In this document: piece by piece, positions 1 to 5,472 of the stretch
Layout of the letters: each line of letters starts with the position of its first letter
Position numbering within the stretch: the stretch's first letter is position 1
DNA from: Desulfocapsa sp.
GTDB lineage: Bacteria > Desulfobacterota > Desulfobulbia > Desulfobulbales > Desulfocapsaceae
Direction: 5' to 3'
NCBI GenBank assembly: GCA_029934915.1
Contig: JAOZLI010000182.1
Coordinates: 1-5,472, forward strand
DNA: 5,472 bases
The notes under the pieces: generated by a model
The model's input: only the letters and a program-made list of their open reading frames with translations
Told to the model about the DNA's origin: nothing
Database searches by the model: none
Made by a program: the position numbers and the translations under genes

Positions 1-20
1 GAATAGTAACATCGTCCTAA

Positions 21-1256
21 TTATTCAGGTAACTGCTTATCTGATGCTGGCAGCTCGACAGTTACCGTTGTACCTTCTCCCGGAACAGAATCAATACGTA
101 CAGTACCGTCATGTTTGGCAACAATTGCTGCCACCAGTGCCAGGCCAAGCCCCATTCCTTTCTTCACTCCCCGAGGCTTTGTCGAGTAATACGGATCATA
201 GATATTGGCCAAGTCTTTTTTCTGAATTCCGCATCCCTGATCACGGATGCTTATTCTGACATATTTTTCTTTCTTCTCACCTGCCTGACCAACTCGAATT
301 TCATCAACATTTTCTGTATCGACAACTATTTTTCCGCCATCAAGCATAGCCTCTCGGGCATTGCTGAATACCTCAAGCAAGGCATTGCTCATCTGGTAAG
401 AATCAACATCTACCAACCACAGGTTATCGGGTGGAGAAAATTCACAGGACACATTTGACTCACTCAATTCATGATTTTTGGCATATATTATCATGTCCCG
501 AATGGATGTAGCTTGTTTGTGGGGATTGTTAAAATCTGAAAAAACAAGAAACTTCTTAGTGAGTTTTTTGGTAGTCTGTATAATTTCAACGGCCCTCTCC
601 AGCGATTCATACGCACGATGTTCCTCGGACAGATCCAGAGCAGCCAGTTCAATATTCCCCTGAATTCCCATCAGAAGATTATTGAAGTCATGGGCTATAC
701 CATTGGCCATAATACCAATGGTTTCTATCTTTTTACTGTGTATTAATTCTTCAATGGCTTCGTTACGTTCATGCGCCAGGTGCCACTTTTCCAGAAGGGT
801 ACTTGCCGCTTGACGTATTTCTATAATTTCAAAAGGTTTTTTTAGAATAAGCAGATTATCCTGGGGAGATAATTCAGTATTAATGTTTTCCCATGAATAA
901 TCAGAATATGCCGTTATAATAACATACTGTAAACATTCATCTGCTTGTTGTAATTGCTTGATGGTTTGCACCCCATCAAGACCGGGTGGTATCCGAATAT
1001 CCACAAAAGCCAGAGCATAGGGATTGCCATCCAGCTTCGCCTTTCGAACCATTTCTACGCCCTCATCTCCCTGCAACGCAGAGTCAATCTGTATATCTGG
1101 TGATTCACTTCTCGACGTGGAGTATCCGCTGATATCTTTCACCAGTGCATCGAGAGCAGAAGTATTAGAGGATGGGGACAATATCTTTATTATATCATCG
1201 TGAATATCCTGATTATCATCAATAACAAGAATCCGATTTTTTCTCTGTCTTATCAT
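21..1256 (-). CDS. Receiver-histidine kinase (REC-HisKA-HATPase), no output domain
   Basis: A 411-residue cytoplasmic signalling protein with no signal peptide or membrane segment. Residues 8-155 form a receiver domain: acidic pair D13/D14, phospho-acceptor D86 in FVDIRIPPGLDG, T115 in ITAYSD, and K140 in KKPFE. About 30 extra residues lie between the acidic pair and D86 compared with a CheY-type receiver; the PYALAFVD-R-PPG-DG and ITAYSDYSW strings match a receiver subclass I know from proteobacterial kinases. The dimerisation helix carries H189 in IAHDFNNLL (NtrB-like). The ATPase domain has N299 (N box), DQGCGI at 339-344 (G1), YYSTKP at 356-361 and GMGLGL at 367-372 (G2). The kinase core looks intact, and there is no HPt or DNA-binding domain. 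The ATG at 1256 has GGGA about 8 bases upstream and follows the DUF1638 kinase stop by 15 bp. Its receiver is the likely phosphorylation target of that kinase (inference). Domain assignment is firm; the physiological input is unknown. Confidence 0.93.
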   Translation of the reverse strand: MIRQRKNRILVIDDNQDIHDDIIKILSPSSNTSALDALVKDISGYSTSRSESPDIQIDSALQGDEGVEMVRKAKLDGNPYALAFVDIRIPPGLDGVQTIKQLQQADECLQYVIITAYSDYSWENINTELSPQDNLLILKKPFEIIEIRQAASTLLEKWHLAHERNEAIEELIHSKKIETIGIMANGIAHDFNNLLMGIQGNIELAALDLSEEHRAYESLERAVEIIQTTKKLTKKFLVFSDFNNPHKQATSIRDMIIYAKNHELSESNVSCEFSPPDNLWLVDVDSYQMSNALLEVFSNAREAMLDGGKIVVDTENVDEIRVGQAGEKKEKYVRISIRDQGCGIQKKDLANIYDPYYSTKPRGVKKGMGLGLALVAAIVAKHDGTVRIDSVPGEGTTVTVELPASDKQLPE

Positions 1257-1271
1257 ACAATATTCCCGTTT

Positions 1272-3119
1272 TTATGCTATTGGCAGGTGCAGGCGAAAAA
1301 GTGATCCCTTTCCTTTACCAGAACTCTCAGCTGTTAATGTTCCATGCATCTCTGTGGCCATATTAGCTGCATTGTGCAGCCCGAAACCATGTCCATCTGC
1401 TTTGGTGGTAAAACCAAAGACGAATATCTGCTGTAATATATCGCTATTGATACCCATTCCATTATCATGTACCTCCAGTACAACCGACTGACTATCAACA
1501 GGGTATAAACGTAAAAAGAGGCTCTTGTTACTCTGCTCTATTATGTCAAACGCATCCACAGCATTACTGATGAGATTGCTGACCACCTGTAATATCTTAT
1601 ATCTTTCACCATGCATTATTGGAAGCTCTTTATAATCGCGTTCCACGTTTATCTGTTTTTCCTCGATTTGCTGTTCAAATACTTGAAGGCATTCCTCGAT
1701 AATAGCTGCCAGATCAATTTGCTCTGACAGGCCAGCTTCTTTTGCAGTATCCTGCTGTGTCCGTATAATCTCAGCCACCAAGTGTACGTGCTTGAGCTGG
1801 CGAGTGGATTCGCGCAGCAGTTTTTCCTGTTCTTCAACCAGTTGTTCGGAGAGTTTTGAGAAATACAGGGGAAGTTGCCTGCCTCTTGGGTCACTCGCAA
1901 AGAACTCTCCCGGATTATCTATGTGCTGATCAATTAAATCAACAATTCCCGGCAGAGTCAGACAACTGCTCTTTTTCACCATCTCCTGAATGTGTTCAGA
2001 AGACACGGATATGCTATTGAGTGTGTTCCCCACATTATGAAGTACTTCCGTTGCTACCTCTGCCTTACCGGCAAGGCGAGAGGTTTTGAGTAATTTTTCC
2101 ATGGTTCGTGCATGCTCTATGGCAAGCGCAAAAACCTCGGAGAGGTGAAGGGCAACATTTAAATAATGTTTGATATACTGAGGGAAAGCAACCTGTTGAA
2201 CATTTAAGATTGCTGAAACCTTGTCTCCCCTGCCTATACGAAGAAAAAAACTGTCTTCCGATGTATTTAGGAGATATTTCTTTTCGCAAGTTAGATGAAA
2301 ATCCTTAACACGTTGCTGTTCCTTACTGCTCAAGGTTACAGTCTGGTCAAACTGCAGGCCCGTTTTGTGTACTCGTACATACTGGATACTTCCTGGGGCA
2401 AGCAACATGGTGAAGAGCTCAATGATAGAACTTTTCACTTCTGCCTCTGAGCTTGCTCTGGTTACACGACCAAGCAGATCCATGGCCATGGCAAAATCCG
2501 CAGAAGTACGCCGCGTTCTTTCATACTCTCTTGTCAGTTCCTGTTGCTTATAATCTGCTACAATCTTAGACAAAGCCAGACGATGAAAATCAAGGCCGAT
2601 GGGAACGATTTCACTGGGAAGGTCGAGAAATGCAGCAAATTCTGCGAGACGCTCTTCACTCCTTTTTTCGGTCCCTGTATCAAGTAATAACAGTCTGTTA
2701 AGTGATTGACCAAAAAATTCTGCTGCTGTTTTCTGGTCAAATCCCCACTCTGTAACATGCTTTTTCCATTCTGCAAGCCAACCGGGAGTAAGTAGATAGG
2801 CACCATCCTGCTGCAATGCCCCCGTAAGGGTTTTACCAGCGAGAAGATGAAAACATTGTTCCTGTTTGTTGATTTTGCAATGAGAAAAATCCTGCCCAGG
2901 ACCTGTCAGCTGTTCCAGGCAATAACAACCAAACAGTTCTATATATTCTGCGCTCGAACTATTTATGATCTCTGTTAGTTCCCCCCACTGCATTGGAGGG
3001 CGTCCACATCTGGCCGGGAATGCTTTCACCTCAACATTGGAAAAACCTTCCAACGCAACGGTGGCTTTCATTTCCGGATAGAGATACTCACACGCTATAA
3101 AACAAAGAACAGGAGTCAT
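1272..3119 (-). CDS. DUF1638-GAF-like hybrid sensor histidine kinase (HNVGN type)
   Basis: A 615-residue soluble kinase. Residues 1-150 resemble DUF1638: FIACEYLYPEM near the start, a GCYC turn at 64-67, and CFHLLAG followed by DGAYLLTPGWLAEW at 89-118. This part carries 7 of the protein's 10 cysteines (C6, C10, C38, C65, C67, C81, C89). A helical linker (about 185-205) leads to a GAF-like region (about 207-345). The phospho-acceptor is H361 in VLHNVGNTLNSI, and HVHLVAEIIRTQQ at 444-456 is typical of the same kinase subclass. The ATPase domain has N519 (N box), HDNGMGI at 551-557 (G1), FGFTTK at 568-573 and GHGFGLH at 576-582 (G2). There is no receiver and no membrane segment. An in-frame ATG at 3167 would add 16 residues but has no ribosome-binding site; the ATG at 3119 has AGAGGAG and starts right at the domain. 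It lies 10 bp after the methyltransferase stop, suggesting it senses that system. The kinase call is firm; DUF1638 is recognised from memory of the family. Confidence 0.87.
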   Translation of the reverse strand: MTPVLCFIACEYLYPEMKATVALEGFSNVEVKAFPARCGRPPMQWGELTEIINSSSAEYIELFGCYCLEQLTGPGQDFSHCKINKQEQCFHLLAGKTLTGALQQDGAYLLTPGWLAEWKKHVTEWGFDQKTAAEFFGQSLNRLLLLDTGTEKRSEERLAEFAAFLDLPSEIVPIGLDFHRLALSKIVADYKQQELTREYERTRRTSADFAMAMDLLGRVTRASSEAEVKSSIIELFTMLLAPGSIQYVRVHKTGLQFDQTVTLSSKEQQRVKDFHLTCEKKYLLNTSEDSFFLRIGRGDKVSAILNVQQVAFPQYIKHYLNVALHLSEVFALAIEHARTMEKLLKTSRLAGKAEVATEVLHNVGNTLNSISVSSEHIQEMVKKSSCLTLPGIVDLIDQHIDNPGEFFASDPRGRQLPLYFSKLSEQLVEEQEKLLRESTRQLKHVHLVAEIIRTQQDTAKEAGLSEQIDLAAIIEECLQVFEQQIEEKQINVERDYKELPIMHGERYKILQVVSNLISNAVDAFDIIEQSNKSLFLRLYPVDSQSVVLEVHDNGMGINSDILQQIFVFGFTTKADGHGFGLHNAANMATEMHGTLTAESSGKGKGSLFRLHLPIA

Positions 3120-3122
3120 CGT

Positions 3123-3129
3123 CTCCTCT
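3123..3129 (-). promoter_or_regulatory. Ribosome-binding site of the DUF1638 kinase
   Basis: AGAGGAG (minus strand) begins immediately after the TAA of the UroD-like gene and sits 3-5 bases before the ATG at 3119. The alternative in-frame ATG at 3167, inside the upstream gene, has no comparable site. This decides the start and points to coupled translation. Confidence 0.7.
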
Positions 3130-4161
3130 TTACTCTTGGGAGTAATTTCCCCATTTATGTACAGCATTGGAGATGGCCTGCAGTGTTTCTTCGCCTACCT
3201 GCCAAGGAATTTCGCCATGATTATCAGAAAGAATAAAGCCTCCCCCATCGGCTGCAGCAGCGATAAGATCTCTGACATTTTTTTCGGCCTGTGATGGTGT
3301 CCAGCGTCGCATCTCCACACCATTTAAATTCCCAATAATTGTAAGTTTATTACGACAGCCCTCTTTAAGAGCAGATATATCTTCAAGACAGCTGACACCA
3401 ACCGCAGCAGTGCCCATGGCAGCAAGATCGCCAAGAATGGGAAGTGCGTTGCCCGAAGCCAGGTGGAAGGCTGTGGGACCCTGGATTTGGGAAAGGGTTT
3501 GCGTGTCCACTTGAAACCCGGTTTTCAAATACATCTCTCTTGCAATCATTGTGGGTGATGCCATCGGGTTAAAATAACAGATGGCAGTCGCTCCTGCCTG
3601 CAGTTGAGCATTGGCCCAGGCGACACAAAATTGTTGATTCACGGCCATTAGCTTGTTGAACAGGCCAGGATCTTCATACAGTAACTCAATATAAGCAGAA
3701 AGCCCCATCTGCATTACTGGCAGGGAAAAGGGAGAAACAACGACTCCGATAATTGGTGTTTCATCCCCTACTTTTTCTTTGAGTGCATGGATGGTTTCAA
3801 AAACTTTGACAAGGCAGGCGGTTTCTGTAACAGCCGGCACGGTCAAAGACAGAATATCACTCTTTTTTTTAATAATTGGGGTACCGGAGTTCGGTGGGCC
3901 ATCTTCATAAAAGAGAACTTCACCACCAAAAGCCTCCACCTCCAATGGAGTATAAAAAAACGGATAGAGACAGTCATGTCGGTATTTGTTGAGCATGCGA
4001 AGCTGCCCCTCAACCACGTGCTCAGATTTGGAGAAATAATCTTTGATGCTTAAACCCAGTTCTCTTGCACCATGCATACTGAGCAGGAGAAAGAAAGGTA
4101 CACGGTCCGGTTCTTTATGCCCGAGAGTAGTCAGAACACGCTGCATTGATGACATTGTCAT
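3130..4161 (-). CDS. UroD/MtaA/CmuA-family corrinoid methyltransferase-like protein
   Basis: A 343-residue TIM-barrel protein of the uroporphyrinogen decarboxylase superfamily, methyltransferase branch (MtaA/MtbA/CmuA relatives, usually about 330-380 residues). Members move methyl groups between a corrinoid protein and a thiol or a pterin. Seen here: the family N-terminus MQRVLTTLGHKEPDRVPF (residues 6-23), SPFSLPVMQMG at 143-153, AFHLASGN at 231-238, IIGNLNGVEMRRWTP at 275-289 and GGGFILSDNHGEIPW at 306-320. The MtaA/MtbA zinc site is HxC...C. Here the first part reads H233-L-A235, and the segment where the second Cys is expected reads SDNHGE (312-317), so both cysteines are missing. The metal, acceptor and even catalytic activity are therefore uncertain. 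The start overlaps the corrinoid gene by ATGA (4 bp), with a GGGGGTGG stretch upstream, so the two are probably translationally coupled and interacting. Further ATGs at residues 3 and 6 could also serve. The heme enzyme HemE is unlikely given the partner. Confidence 0.87.
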   Translation of the reverse strand: MTMSSMQRVLTTLGHKEPDRVPFFLLLSMHGARELGLSIKDYFSKSEHVVEGQLRMLNKYRHDCLYPFFYTPLEVEAFGGEVLFYEDGPPNSGTPIIKKKSDILSLTVPAVTETACLVKVFETIHALKEKVGDETPIIGVVVSPFSLPVMQMGLSAYIELLYEDPGLFNKLMAVNQQFCVAWANAQLQAGATAICYFNPMASPTMIAREMYLKTGFQVDTQTLSQIQGPTAFHLASGNALPILGDLAAMGTAAVGVSCLEDISALKEGCRNKLTIIGNLNGVEMRRWTPSQAEKNVRDLIAAAADGGGFILSDNHGEIPWQVGEETLQAISNAVHKWGNYSQE

Positions 4162-4802
4162 GCGACCACCCCCATACTGTTTTCAACAGCCGTAACTGCC
4201 TCTCCAGCGGTGGCTCCCATCTCATCAGCACCAACTTCCTTCCAGAGTTGCGGATCGAAACGAAAGGGTGCTCCACCCACAATAATTTTGGTTTGTGAAC
4301 CTGCTGCTAATAGCCAGGTCTTTACGTCTTTGACCTGAAGGGCCGAACGAAGCATAAGCGTTGAAATAAGAACAACCTCAATGGAATCATCACACACCCG
4401 CTGAACCAACTCTTTTGCGGTAAGGCGCCCGTAGTCCTGAAGCTCGTAGCCACTGGCTCGCAGGGTTGCATAGACGATCATTTTACCAAGGGCATGGTAG
4501 TCATCGAGCAGAACAATTGCCATTCGTGGCTGACTGCTTCGTTCAGAGCTTGAGGGCGGCAGGAATAAGTCTACAAGTTCCTCACATATTCGACTCCCCA
4601 TATAGACTTGGGCGAGTGCCACAGTCCCTTCTTCCCATCCCTTGCCAATTTCTTCAAGAGCAGGAACAACCAGGCCTTCAACGATTTGCAATGGCGTGTT
4701 GTTTTTTTGAGAGTTATTTATTATTTCTTCCGCTCCCAATCGATCCATATTGAGAAGCTTAGCGGAAAAAGCTGTTACGAGTTCGCTATTTGAATGAATC
4801 AT
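4158..4802 (-). CDS. Corrinoid (B12-binding) protein, methyltransferase partner
   Basis: A 214-residue cytoplasmic corrinoid protein of the MtaC/MtbC/MttC type (family about 210-220 residues). Residues 1-85 are the helical cap: VPALEEIGKGWEEGTVALAQVYMG at 46-69 matches the family's VG..(F/W)..G pattern. Residues 94-214 are the Rossmann-like B12 domain, with D101-x-H103-x-x-G106 (H103 being the lower cobalt ligand), S147-x-L149 for the nucleotide tail, and G176-G177 in IIVGGAPF. All key residues are present, so cofactor binding is expected. The start is the ATG at 4802: GGAG lies 9 bases upstream. A TTG three codons earlier (4811) directly abuts that GGAG and cannot use it. This is the first gene of the minus-strand operon and overlaps the UroD-like gene by 4 bp. 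It probably carries the methyl group for that partner (family knowledge). The methyl donor cannot be read from the sequence. Confidence 0.93.
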   Translation of the reverse strand: MIHSNSELVTAFSAKLLNMDRLGAEEIINNSQKNNTPLQIVEGLVVPALEEIGKGWEEGTVALAQVYMGSRICEELVDLFLPPSSSERSSQPRMAIVLLDDYHALGKMIVYATLRASGYELQDYGRLTAKELVQRVCDDSIEVVLISTLMLRSALQVKDVKTWLLAAGSQTKIIVGGAPFRFDPQLWKEVGADEMGATAGEAVTAVENSMGVVA

Positions 4803-4811
4803 ACAGAACAA

Positions 4812-4815
4812 CTCC
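4812..4815 (-). promoter_or_regulatory. Ribosome-binding site of the corrinoid gene
   Basis: GGAG (minus strand) stands 9 bases before the ATG at 4802 and abuts a TTG at 4811. This spacing selects the ATG and shortens the protein by three residues relative to the longest reading frame. Confidence 0.75.
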
Positions 4816-4851
4816 GTTCAAAAGTTACCAGCAAAAAACTGTCTGCTTTTC

Positions 4852-4911
4852 AGTATACTAATTGTCAAATTCTATTATTTAAGGGTATCAAAAAAACAAA
4901 TCAGATGTCAA
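4852..4911 (-). promoter_or_regulatory. Candidate promoter region of the corrinoid operon
   Basis: On the minus strand a perfect TTGACA (4911 to 4906) is followed after 16 bases, including a run of eight T, by GATACC, a weak -10. A second TTGACA (4868 to 4863) lacks a -10 at normal spacing. A good -10-like TATACT (4857 to 4852) lacks a -35. The start of transcription is therefore uncertain, but it most likely lies in this stretch. No sigma-54 GG-N10-GC pair was found nearby. Confidence 0.35.
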
Positions 4912-5050
4912 ACCCATTAATTAGTGTTTCTTCCCCTTATCAAATTCCATAGCAAAGTGGCCTTTACGCCCTGCTATTCTCGTACAAGACTCTTTTTGGG
5001 ACAAAGCACTACTTAAATGGCAGAAAAATCTCGGGAGTAAGAGAAAGCTA

Positions 5051-5098
5051 TTGACCTCAAAAAGATATCTTGATAAAGCAAAAAATTGCTATTATCTA
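5051..5098 (+). promoter_or_regulatory. Candidate promoter region of the nitroreductase gene
   Basis: TTGACC (5051-5056) is followed after 15 bases by GATAAA (5072-5077). Alternatively, TTGATA (5070-5075) is followed after 17 bases by the weak TATCTA (5093-5098), or after only 14 bases by the better TATTAT (5090-5095). None is a clean consensus pair. The inverted repeat at 5072-5096 overlaps the -10 of the first candidate, where a repressor site would be expected. Confidence 0.3.
5072..5096. repeat. AT-rich inverted repeat upstream of the nitroreductase
   Basis: GATAA-AGCAA, a four-A loop, then TTGCT-A-TTATC: ten complementary base pairs with a single unpaired A at 5091. It could be an operator for a dimeric regulator or a weak 5' leader hairpin. 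Its low G+C and the absence of a following T-run argue against a terminator. Confidence 0.45.
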
Positions 5099-5149
5099 GC
5101 CTCTTAGAAAGAGAATACTCCCTCAATTATACAAGGTACGAAAACTGTT

Positions 5150-5472
5150 ATGGATCTACTACGCACACTGGAGCAACGAAAATCCGTCCGCGCTTTTCTC
5201 GATCGGGAGGTGGAAGAGGAAAAAATAAGGAAGATTCTGACCGCATCCTCCCAGGCCCCATCCGGTACAAATATGCAACCCTGGCAAGTTGCAGTACTCA
5301 GCGGTAACACCAAACAGAGATTGCAGGACAAGATCGAAAATGCCTTTAGGACTGGTGATTCCGGAGGAGCAGACTATCGCTATTACCCATACCAGTGGAA
5401 AATACCTTACAAAGGTCGCCGGGTCAACTGCGGCAGGCAGATGTATAATGCCCTGAACATAGAAAGAAAGAA
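5150..5472 (+). CDS. Nitroreductase-family flavoprotein, N-terminal part (cut by window edge)
   Basis: The first 107 residues of an FMN-dependent nitroreductase-family protein; the frame is open to the window edge. RKSVRAF at 10-16 gives the Arg/Ser/Arg phosphate contacts of bound FMN, and APSGTNMQPWQV at 36-47 is the second FMN-contact motif. The later segment YYPYQWKIPYKGRRVNCG (78-95) and MYNAL match a common nitroreductase subgroup. Such enzymes reduce nitro groups, quinones or other acceptors with NAD(P)H; substrates cannot be assigned here. An in-frame stop at 5105-5107 precedes the ATG, no other ATG lies between, and AAGG at 5133-5136 is a rather distant ribosome-binding site (13 bases). 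The gene diverges from the corrinoid operon across 347 bp. A functional link to methyl transfer is not shown. Confidence 0.88.
   Translation, partial: MDLLRTLEQRKSVRAFLDREVEEEKIRKILTASSQAPSGTNMQPWQVAVLSGNTKQRLQDKIENAFRTGDSGGADYRYYPYQWKIPYKGRRVNCGRQMYNALNIERK

Larger units (their letters stand above)
4803..5149. other. Divergent intergenic region between the corrinoid operon and the nitroreductase
   Basis: A 347-bp non-coding stretch, AT-rich at both ends. It must hold the start signals of both transcription units. It contains two copies of TTTGACA on the minus strand, a TATACT on the minus strand, a TTGACC and a TTGATA on the plus strand, and an inverted repeat at 5072-5096. The middle part (about 4925-5040) shows nothing I can identify: no tRNA, no recognisable riboswitch core and no convincing small ORF. 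Confidence 0.7.

Noticed and set aside
111..458. Plus-strand reading frame of 115 codons, partly hydrophobic
   Set aside because: It lies wholly antisense to the well-supported receiver-kinase gene, and no family is recognisable in its translation.
1257..1271. Possible terminator or promoter between the two kinases
   Set aside because: The gap is only 15 bp and contains just the ribosome-binding site region; no stem-loop fits.
3120..3167. Longer start for the DUF1638 kinase, overlapping the UroD-like gene
   Set aside because: No ribosome-binding site precedes the ATG at 3167, and the 16 extra residues do not belong to the domain. The ATG at 3119 has AGAGGAG.
4803..4811. Upstream TTG start for the corrinoid protein (three extra residues)
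   Set aside because: The only ribosome-binding site, GGAG at 4812-4815, touches this TTG but is 9 bases from the ATG at 4802, the normal spacing.
4806..4819. Small hairpin GAAC...GTTC with the corrinoid ribosome-binding site in its loop
   Set aside because: A four-base-pair stem is too short to be meaningful without conservation data.
4803..5149. Cobalamin riboswitch, expected for a corrinoid operon
   Set aside because: I looked for the B12-box core and its flanking conserved stems on both strands and found nothing resembling them.
5104..5331. Minus-strand reading frame of 75 codons
   Set aside because: It overlaps the nitroreductase start, whose FMN motifs are clear. The antisense frame shows no family features.

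Overview
The window holds one compact minus-strand gene set and the start of a divergent plus-strand gene. It probably comes from an anaerobic bacterium of the sulfate-reducer type (Desulfobacterota, formerly Deltaproteobacteria). This is inferred from three things: a corrinoid/UroD-type methyltransferase pair, a receiver domain of the PYALAFVD-R-PPG-DG type and an HNVGN-type histidine kinase. G+C looks moderate by eye. No rRNA or other taxonomic marker is present, so the assignment is soft.

Minus strand, in transcription order: (1) a small corrinoid-binding protein (4802 to 4158) with a complete DxHxxG...SxL...GG cobalamin signature; (2) a UroD/MtaA/CmuA-family methyltransferase-like protein (4161 to 3130) whose start overlaps the previous stop by 4 bp; (3) a histidine kinase (3119 to 1272) whose N-terminal ~150 residues look like DUF1638, followed by a GAF-like region and an HNVGN-type kinase core; (4) a second kinase (1256 to 21) with an N-terminal receiver domain. 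The gaps are 10 bp and 15 bp, no terminator is visible between genes, and the arrangement reads as one operon. Positions 4803-5149 (347 bp) form the divergent intergenic region. It holds candidate promoters for both directions and an AT-rich inverted repeat, and no RNA gene or cobalamin riboswitch that I can recognise. From 5150 a nitroreductase-family gene runs off the right edge.

Working model (inference): the corrinoid protein and the UroD-like protein form a methyl-transfer or methyl-sensing pair. The DUF1638 kinase reads its state and passes phosphate to the receiver of the second kinase, which has no DNA-binding output of its own. No substrate-specific methyltransferase (MtaB, MtbB or MttB type), corrinoid activase or transcription factor lies in the window. 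The UroD-like protein also lacks both cysteines of the usual HxC...C zinc site. Together these make a dedicated corrinoid-linked signalling module the most interesting reading, although an ordinary catabolic methyltransferase operon extending outside the window cannot be excluded.
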